Assembly: GCA_902790525.1 (NCBI GenBank)
Contig: CADASI010000017.1
Span: 1 to 48,804, forward strand
DNA length: 48,804 nt
From: an uncultured Eubacteriales bacterium
GTDB taxonomy: Bacteria; Bacillota; Clostridia; Christensenellales; Aristaeellaceae
Reading direction: 5' to 3'
Below are positions 43,917 through 48,804 of the stretch, in pieces; within the stretch, counting starts at the first letter, position 1; each line of letters opens with the position of its first letter. The notes under the pieces are model-generated. The model saw only the letters and a program-made list of their open reading frames with translations. It did no database searches and was not told where the DNA came from. A program made the translations under genes and the position numbers.

Positions 43917-44656
43917 AAAAGCTGCTGAAAATCGCCTACATCGTCCTTGGCATCGCCGCCATCGCCTACTACTTCGTGCTGTGGCGCGCCTCCCGGCTGG
44001 GACTGTCCATGAGCGGCATGTGGCCCGCCATCGGCGCGGTGCTGATCGTCTGCGGACTGCTGTGCGACAGCAAGGCCATCCCCCGCTGGGTGCACGTCGC
44101 CTGGCGCGCCTGCCTGTGCGTGGGACTGGCGGGCATACTGGCGCTGGAGTGCCTGGTGATCTCCGGACTGCACGCCGTCGCCCCCGCCGACATGGACTAC
44201 CTGATCGTGCTGGGCGCGCGGGTGGACCCGGACGGCCCCAGCCCCGCCCTCACCCGGCGGCTGAACGCGGTAATGGCCTGCCTGGGCGACCATCCCGACG
44301 CCGTGATCATCGCCTCCGGCGGCCAGGGCCCCGACGAGCCCATGAGCGAGGCTGAGTGCATCCGTGAGGAGCTCATCAGGCGCGGCGTGGACGCGGACCG
44401 CATAATCGTGGAGGACAAATCCACCTCCACCATGGAGAACATACGCTTCTCCATGGCGCTGATGGACGATCCCGACGCCCCCACCGGCCTCATCACCAAC
44501 AACTACCACGTGTACCGCGCCACCCGCATCGCCCGAAAGGCAGGGCTCAAAAACGTGCACGGCATCGCGGCGATGTACACCGGCCACACCAAGTTCCACT
44601 ACATGATCCGCGAGGCCATCTGCCTCGTCGTGGATTTTCTCCGCGGCAATCTGTAA
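43913..44656 (+). CDS. YdcF/SanA family (DUF218) membrane protein
   Basis: A 247-residue protein with two or three N-terminal membrane segments (to about residue 87) and a DUF218 domain: YLIVLGARVDPDGPSPALTR, ASGGQGPDEPMSEAE, and the DKSTSTMENIRFS motif. Family members act at the cell envelope, possibly on lipid-linked sugar precursors or in vancomycin tolerance. Coupling to the glycosyltransferase by a 4-nt overlap supports an envelope polysaccharide role. It ends only 4 nt from the convergent disrupted gene. Confidence 0.9.
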   Translation: MKKLLKIAYIVLGIAAIAYYFVLWRASRLGLSMSGMWPAIGAVLIVCGLLCDSKAIPRWVHVAWRACLCVGLAGILALECLVISGLHAVAPADMDYLIVLGARVDPDGPSPALTRRLNAVMACLGDHPDAVIIASGGQGPDEPMSEAECIREELIRRGVDADRIIVEDKSTSTMENIRFSMALMDDPDAPTGLITNNYHVYRATRIARKAGLKNVHGIAAMYTGHTKFHYMIREAICLVVDFLRGNL

Positions 44657-44660
44657 TCAT

Positions 44661-45148
44661 TTACAGCAGGAAGCAACTGTTGTACGCCATCTTGTCCGAC
44701 CCGTAATAATACTTAAGCCCGTTGGCCTTGCACACCTCCAGCACTAAAAGCCCGTAGGCCTCCATGGAGGCGACGGCCTTCTCCGGGAAGCGGCAGGGCG
44801 CGTCGGGATAGGCGCACTCCCTGCACTGGGTGCAGCAGCCCGCCCCCAGCGCGAGCACGTCCTCCCCCGTAGCGCGGAGGGTGGCGTACATCTCCTGCAA
44901 ATGGGCCTTGTGGTCGGCCTCGATCTCCATCATGCCCTCGAAGTCGAAGCCGTCCTCCACGTCGCCGCAGGTCTGCACCAGTATGCCGCGGCTGTACTTC
45001 TTGAGCCTCGCGGCGCATTCCTCCAGCGTGCCGCGTCGGCGCACATGTCGCGCACCGCCTGCTTGACCTCCAGCGTGGACACGTCCAGCGGCGCCCAGGC
45101 GGTGAAGCCGCACTTTTCGGCCAGTTCAGCCAGTTTTTCGTAATCCAT
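44661..45148 (-). pseudogene. DUF2284 metal-binding protein, internally deleted and frameshifted
   Basis: The N-terminal frame from ATG 45148 reads MDYEKLAELAEKCGF to VRDMCAD. At about 45033-45038 the homology jumps to another frame, GTLEECAARLKKYSRGILVQTCG, and runs to the normal end NSCFLL at 44661. Intact relatives have about 16 residues between these parts, with a Cys cluster (pattern C..Y..NW.CPP.C) that probably binds an Fe-S cluster. So the deletion removes the key ligands and shifts the frame. The downstream Cys set (CCTQCRECAYPDAPC) is intact. It follows the corrinoid protein gene on the same strand. Confidence 0.85.
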
Positions 45149-45164
45149 AATTTCTCTCCTCATC

Positions 45165-45201
45165 ATAAAAATTGCAGACCGGGATATTTCCCGATCTGCA
45201 A
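45165..45201 (-). terminator. Terminator after the corrinoid protein gene
   Basis: A 13-bp stem (45172-45184 with 45189-45201) with a TATT loop is followed on the minus strand by TTTTTATG. The DUF2284 pseudogene lies beyond it, reached only by read-through. Confidence 0.85.
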
Positions 45202-45218
45202 TCATTTGGTCAAAGGGG

Positions 45219-45848
45219 TCAGCTCACCAGCTCCTTGGCGGCCTTGGCGGCGGAGGCGGCGTCGGGGGTATAGCAATCCGCGCCGATCTTGTCCGCGAAC
45301 TCCTGGGTGATGGGCGCGCCGCCCACCATGACCTTGACCTTGCTGCGCCACGGTGCGGCGTTGATGGCGGCCACGGTGTCCGCCAGGGCGGGCATGGTGG
45401 TGGTCAGCAGCGCGGAGCAGCCGATGATCTTGGTGTCGGGATTCTCCTCATAGGTGGAGATGAACTTCTCCAGCGGCACGTCAACGCCCAGGTCGATGAC
45501 CTCGAAGCCGGCGGACTCGATCATCATGATGACCAGGTTCTTGCCGATGTCGTGCAGGTCGCCCGCCACGGTGCCCATGATCATCTTGCCCATGCTGCCC
45601 ACTTCACCGCTGGCCAGGTGGGGCTTCAAAACCTCAACGCCCTTCTTCATGGCCTTGGCGGAGATCAGCATCTCCGGCACGAAGATCTCGTTGTTCTTGA
45701 ACTTCTCGCCCACCACGTCCATCGCGGCAATCATGGTGTCGAGGATTTCGGTTGCGGCGATGCCCTCGTCCAGGGTCTCCTGCACGGCGGCGGGCACCAG
45801 CTTGGCCTTGCCACGGGTTACCAGATCGTTGACATTCTGAAGGCTCAT
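45219..45848 (-). CDS. Corrinoid (B12-binding) protein of a methyltransferase system
   Basis: A 209-residue MtbC/MtgC/MttC-like protein. An N-terminal helical cap (about 1-85) precedes a cobalamin-binding domain with DLHDIGKN (D97, H99, G102; H99 would be the lower cobalt ligand), then the SALLTTTM and VGGAPIT segments. It carries a methyl group between a substrate-specific methyltransferase and a methylcorrinoid:THF methyltransferase. It lies 40 nt after the UroD-type gene, with AAAGGAG before the ATG. Confidence 0.94.
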   Translation of the reverse strand: MSLQNVNDLVTRGKAKLVPAAVQETLDEGIAATEILDTMIAAMDVVGEKFKNNEIFVPEMLISAKAMKKGVEVLKPHLASGEVGSMGKMIMGTVAGDLHDIGKNLVIMMIESAGFEVIDLGVDVPLEKFISTYEENPDTKIIGCSALLTTTMPALADTVAAINAAPWRSKVKVMVGGAPITQEFADKIGADCYTPDAASAAKAAKELVS

Positions 45849-45888
45849 AGTGATTATACTCCTTTCATATTACCACGTCAATGGTTTG

Positions 45889-46941
45889 TCAGAACATGAT
45901 TGTGATGGGCAGGCGCGCGGCCTCGATGTCCTCCTGCTTAAAGCCGAACTTCTCGCAGTTGTACTTGTCGATGGCGTCCCAGATGCCCTTGTAGGTGCCC
46001 TCGTACAGGGAGCCGGGGCCGCCCTGGGAGATGCACGGTATGAAGTACTTGCCGTCGGCGACGGACCCGCAGGTGTTGATGGCGTTCAGCGCGGCCTTCT
46101 CGCAGTCGGCGTAGGTCCAGCCGTCGAAGTCCACCTGCTTGTTGTCGATCTCGCCCATGAAGGTCATCTTGCCGCCGTACTGCCTGATCAGCTCCGGCAC
46201 GTTGTTGGAGTGCATGCAGCCCTGCCACACGTCGATGCCCATCTCGATCATGATCGGCACGATGTTGGCGCAGTAGCTGTCGGAGTGGTGGATGATGAAC
46301 TCCACGCCGTGGCTCTTGTAGTAGCCGTAGATCTGCTTGTAGGCGTCCAGGAAGAAGTCCTCGAACACGGTGGGCCGCAGGAAGGAGTTGCGCTCGGACC
46401 CGAAGTCGTCGTGGTGGAAGATGGCGTCCGGGTGCAGGTTGGCGCAGATGCCCTCGGCCATCTCCAGCTCCCAGTCGGTCAGGTACTTGATGAGATCGTG
46501 CATCTCATCCGGGTACTCCATGTAGTTCATCAGCGCCTCTTCCATGGAGCACAGGTGGTGGCTCTGCTCAAACAGGCCGGGGGCCACAAAGGTGGCCTTG
46601 AAGGCCTTGTTGCCGTCCACGGCGGCGTACATGTCCTTGCACACGTTCCACAGCTCATCCGGGAACTTGAGGCTCGGCGCGTGCACGTAGTCCCGCCAGT
46701 GCTCGATGTCCTTCACCACGATCTTGTCCGGCGTGTGCACCGGGAAGGCGCCGGGGGTGTTGCCCGGGAAGGAATTGGTGACGCCCCAGGCGTTCACCAC
46801 GTTCATGTCGCCCTTTTTCAGAAGCGGCGACGACAGCAGGAACGGATGGAACAGCAGCGCGACGGCCTCGTACTGGTTGACGAAGCGATCCGGCTTGCCG
46901 CCCAGTATGACCTGGCGCATATTCTCTTTCGCCGTCAGCAT
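45889..46941 (-). CDS. Uroporphyrinogen decarboxylase-family corrinoid methyltransferase (demethylase-like)
   Basis: A 350-residue TIM-barrel protein of the MtaA/CmuA/MtvB-related branch, not a heme-pathway UroD. HHDDFGSERNSFLRP (about 176-190) and HHSDSYC (about 218-224) match the zinc/substrate region of O-demethylases and related methyltransferases, with a further Cys near 303 (CISQGGPG). It likely transfers a methyl group from a methoxylated or methylated compound to the neighbouring corrinoid protein. The substrate cannot be read from sequence. GAAGGAGG precedes the ATG. Confidence 0.88.
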   Translation of the reverse strand: MLTAKENMRQVILGGKPDRFVNQYEAVALLFHPFLLSSPLLKKGDMNVVNAWGVTNSFPGNTPGAFPVHTPDKIVVKDIEHWRDYVHAPSLKFPDELWNVCKDMYAAVDGNKAFKATFVAPGLFEQSHHLCSMEEALMNYMEYPDEMHDLIKYLTDWELEMAEGICANLHPDAIFHHDDFGSERNSFLRPTVFEDFFLDAYKQIYGYYKSHGVEFIIHHSDSYCANIVPIMIEMGIDVWQGCMHSNNVPELIRQYGGKMTFMGEIDNKQVDFDGWTYADCEKAALNAINTCGSVADGKYFIPCISQGGPGSLYEGTYKGIWDAIDKYNCEKFGFKQEDIEAARLPITIMF

Positions 46942-47040
46942 ATCGATTTGACCTCCTTCTCGTCAGATTATTCTTCGCTCCTCGTTGCACAAAAATACGC
47001 ATCTGTCACGGCGCGGTTTTTGTACAATATCCCTGTGAAA

Positions 47041-47069
47041 ATACTATCATTTCCGGTCAAATCTGTCAA
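47041..47069 (-). promoter_or_regulatory. Promoter of the corrinoid methyltransferase operon
   Basis: On the minus strand TTGACA (47069-47064), a 17-nt spacer and TAGTAT (47046-47041). A TTGTACAA palindrome lies at 47020-47027 just inside the leader. Confidence 0.75.
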
Positions 47070-47119
47070 TTCTTTTGAGAATCGCCGCCAAATTTTCCAC
47101 ACTTTATGAAATAACGCGC

Positions 47120-47148
47120 TTTACAATCCGCATTTTTGAGGATAAAAT
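47120..47148 (+). promoter_or_regulatory. Promoter of the PucR-type regulator
   Basis: TTTACA, a 17-nt spacer and TAAAAT; the leader would be only about 16 nt. It is back-to-back with the methyltransferase promoter, 50 nt away. Confidence 0.6.
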
Positions 47149-47170
47149 AGTGTCATGGGAGGGCGTGACA

Positions 47171-48697
47171 ATGGCAAACGACAGGCTCATGCACATGGAA
47201 CCGAATCTGGAGATGCTCGCGGAGGCGCTCGCGGAGAGGGGCATCGAATGCCGCGTCGAGGGCCCCGCCGACGACGAGCGCTTCCGCGGCGCGGCGCTGT
47301 TCACCGGGCAGGCGGACGCCTCGGCGCGGCTAATATACCTCGTCCGGCCGGAGGACGCCGGGCGCTTCCCGCCGGGGTGCGCCTGCGTGTGCCCGGCGCG
47401 GGTGGCGGGCGCGGCCTGCCTGCGCTGTCCGGGGGCGGACGTATTTTCGCTGATGGAGGCGCTGGGGGCGCTGTTCGACCGTCTAAGGCTCTGGGAGCAG
47501 CGGCTGGATGAGCTGGTCTACCAGAACGTGCCCCTCGCCGCGCTGTGCGAGGCGGGGGCGGCGCTGCTGGGCAATCCCGTGTGCGTCCACGACGACTGGT
47601 TCGTGATGATCGCCCGCTCCCGGGAGTTGGATAAGGTGCTGCCGCCGGACACCATCATGAGCTCGGAGCGGGAGTTTTTGCCGCGGATCATCGTGGAGGA
47701 CTTCACCAACGACGCGGAGTACCTGGAGACCTACGCCCACCGCTCGCCCCGAATCTGGACCGGCACCCCGGGCCAGCCGCCCTGGCTTTACGTAAACCTG
47801 TGGGCGGGCGACGTGTACCGCGGGCGTCTGCTGGTGGTGCAGTACCGCCGGACCTTCCGGCATGCCGACTTCATGGTGGCCCAGGTGCTGGCCCAGCGCA
47901 TCATGGCCCTGCTGGACCGCAAGCAGCTGGGCGTCGACCGCCCCCACCGCGGCATGGACGACATCGTGTTCGACGTGCTCTCCGGCCGCCAGCCCGAGGC
48001 CGACGAGATCACCCGGCTGATGAACTCGCTGCACTGGAACCCCCGGGACCGGGTGGTGTGCGTCCGCCTGCGCGAGCAGCGGGACGAGGGCAGCGCCATA
48101 CTGGACCACGCGCTGCACAGCGGACTGTTCCAGGCCTTCCCCCGGGGCTACATCATGTTCAACGAGCGGGAGCAGTGCGTGCTTCTGAACCTGACTCTCG
48201 ACCCCATGAGCCTCGCCATGATCCGCCACACGCTGGCCCCGCTGTGCCGCGACTACTGCCTCTACGCCGGCATGTCCTCCCCCGTGGACGGCCTGCAGGA
48301 GTGGCACGTCGCCTGGGTGGAGGCCCGGCAGGCGCTGAACCGGGCCTACGAGCTGCGGGGCGACAAGTGGATCATGCTGTTCTCGGACTGCATCCCGGCG
48401 CTGTTGCTCAACAGCCTGCAGCCCCCGCTGCGGCCGCGGCACGTCATCGCGCCGGAGCTCACGGTGCTGAGGGAGTACGACGCCGCGCACGACACCCAGT
48501 ACTTCGACACCCTGCGGGTGTTCCTGCTGGAGGAGCGCAACATCCCCCGCGCGTCCGAGCGGCTCATCATCCACCGCACCACGCTTCTGTACCGCCTGCG
48601 CAAGATCGAGAGCCTGGTGACCCTCAACCTCGACGACCCCTGGCGGCGTCTGTACCTGATGCTCTCTTTGAAGATACTGGACGGAACGCAGGCATAA
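47171..48697 (+). CDS. PucR-family transcriptional regulator
   Basis: A 508-residue regulator. A long N-terminal sensory region (about 1-270) is followed by a GGDEF-like/CdaR linker region and a C-terminal PucR helix-turn-helix (about 430-500: TLRVFLLEERNIPRASERL then HRTTLLYRLRKIESL). ATG 47171 follows GGGAGG. Divergence from the corrinoid methyltransferase operon makes it the likely substrate-responsive regulator of that operon; the inducer is unknown. Confidence 0.88.
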   Translation: MANDRLMHMEPNLEMLAEALAERGIECRVEGPADDERFRGAALFTGQADASARLIYLVRPEDAGRFPPGCACVCPARVAGAACLRCPGADVFSLMEALGALFDRLRLWEQRLDELVYQNVPLAALCEAGAALLGNPVCVHDDWFVMIARSRELDKVLPPDTIMSSEREFLPRIIVEDFTNDAEYLETYAHRSPRIWTGTPGQPPWLYVNLWAGDVYRGRLLVVQYRRTFRHADFMVAQVLAQRIMALLDRKQLGVDRPHRGMDDIVFDVLSGRQPEADEITRLMNSLHWNPRDRVVCVRLREQRDEGSAILDHALHSGLFQAFPRGYIMFNEREQCVLLNLTLDPMSLAMIRHTLAPLCRDYCLYAGMSSPVDGLQEWHVAWVEARQALNRAYELRGDKWIMLFSDCIPALLLNSLQPPLRPRHVIAPELTVLREYDAAHDTQYFDTLRVFLLEERNIPRASERLIIHRTTLLYRLRKIESLVTLNLDDPWRRLYLMLSLKILDGTQA

Positions 48698-48804
48698 TAA
48701 AAAAGGGGTTCTTCACGGAAAGTTGTGGGATTGACAGAAACGCGATAGACAAAAGGAGCATGAAAGACTTCTAATTGTAGCTGCGAAACAAACAAGGAAG
48801 AAGT
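48698..48804. other. Window end, no gene supported
   Basis: A TTGACA at 48735-48740 could be a -35 box of a gene beyond the window. No terminator or complete gene is seen. Confidence 0.4.

Noticed and set aside
45019-45050. Programmed ribosomal frameshift in the DUF2284 gene
   Set aside because: No slippery heptamer or pseudoknot is seen, and about 16 residues including conserved Cys are missing, which a frameshift alone cannot explain.
45889-46941. True uroporphyrinogen decarboxylase of heme synthesis
   Set aside because: The motifs are those of the methyltransferase branch, and the gene is paired with a corrinoid protein, not hem genes.

Overview
This 48.8 kb window is GC-rich DNA from an anaerobic, probably spore-forming member of the Bacillota (Clostridia). 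Strong AGGAGG-type ribosome binding sites, gpr next to rpsT, cdaA-cdaR, and the Wood-Ljungdahl genes all fit this. A gut or rumen acetogen-like lineage is plausible, but the sequence does not allow a species name. Start codons are unusually relaxed: five genes appear to begin with TTG, including the S20 gene.

Positions 1-15.8 kb form a one-carbon/energy block. A divergent polyferredoxin (cut by the window edge) faces the operon cooS-cooC-acsB (CO dehydrogenase, its nickel ATPase, acetyl-CoA synthase). Next come a zinc-ribbon XRE regulator, an acetyltransferase and 5-formyl-THF cyclo-ligase. On the minus strand follows fhs-fchA-folD-DUF1576, the folate part of the methyl branch plus an uncharacterised membrane protein. 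A trigger-factor relative without the ribosome-binding domain and a four-module flavodiiron/flavin reductase/rubredoxin fusion (oxygen defence) close the block. Intergenic fold-back elements made of 7-bp repeats occur here.

Positions 15.9-23.2 kb hold one long catabolic operon that resembles E. coli yiaKLMNO: ketopantoate-reductase-like protein, cyclase-family hydrolase, a YiaK homologue, a complete TRAP transporter (dctP, dctQ, dctM), an EamA permease and a YiaL-family protein. It likely imports and reduces a keto sugar acid. It has a structured 5' leader and ends at a 42-bp perfect palindrome.

Positions 23.2-39 kb are mostly housekeeping: an unrecognised ferritin-like protein, ftsH, tRNA-Val(GAC), tex, iorBA (indolepyruvate ferredoxin oxidoreductase), a secreted LRR/Ig-like protein with an AT-rich core, rpsT, gpr, a candidate small RNA, and the c-di-AMP operon cdaA-cdaR with two extra genes.

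Positions 39-48.8 kb are accessory: a frameshifted ribulose-phosphate 4-epimerase, a stand-alone MsmX-type ATPase, an XRE-Fic fusion with a dyad around its promoter, an Hpt-like protein, a membrane glycosyltransferase with a YdcF protein, a disrupted DUF2284 gene, and a corrinoid protein/UroD-type methyltransferase pair divergent from a PucR-type regulator. That pair could feed methyl groups into the folate pathway encoded at the start of the window.

All product calls rest on reading translated sequence against remembered families; no database search was run. Promoters, small RNA and leader structures are inferred by eye.
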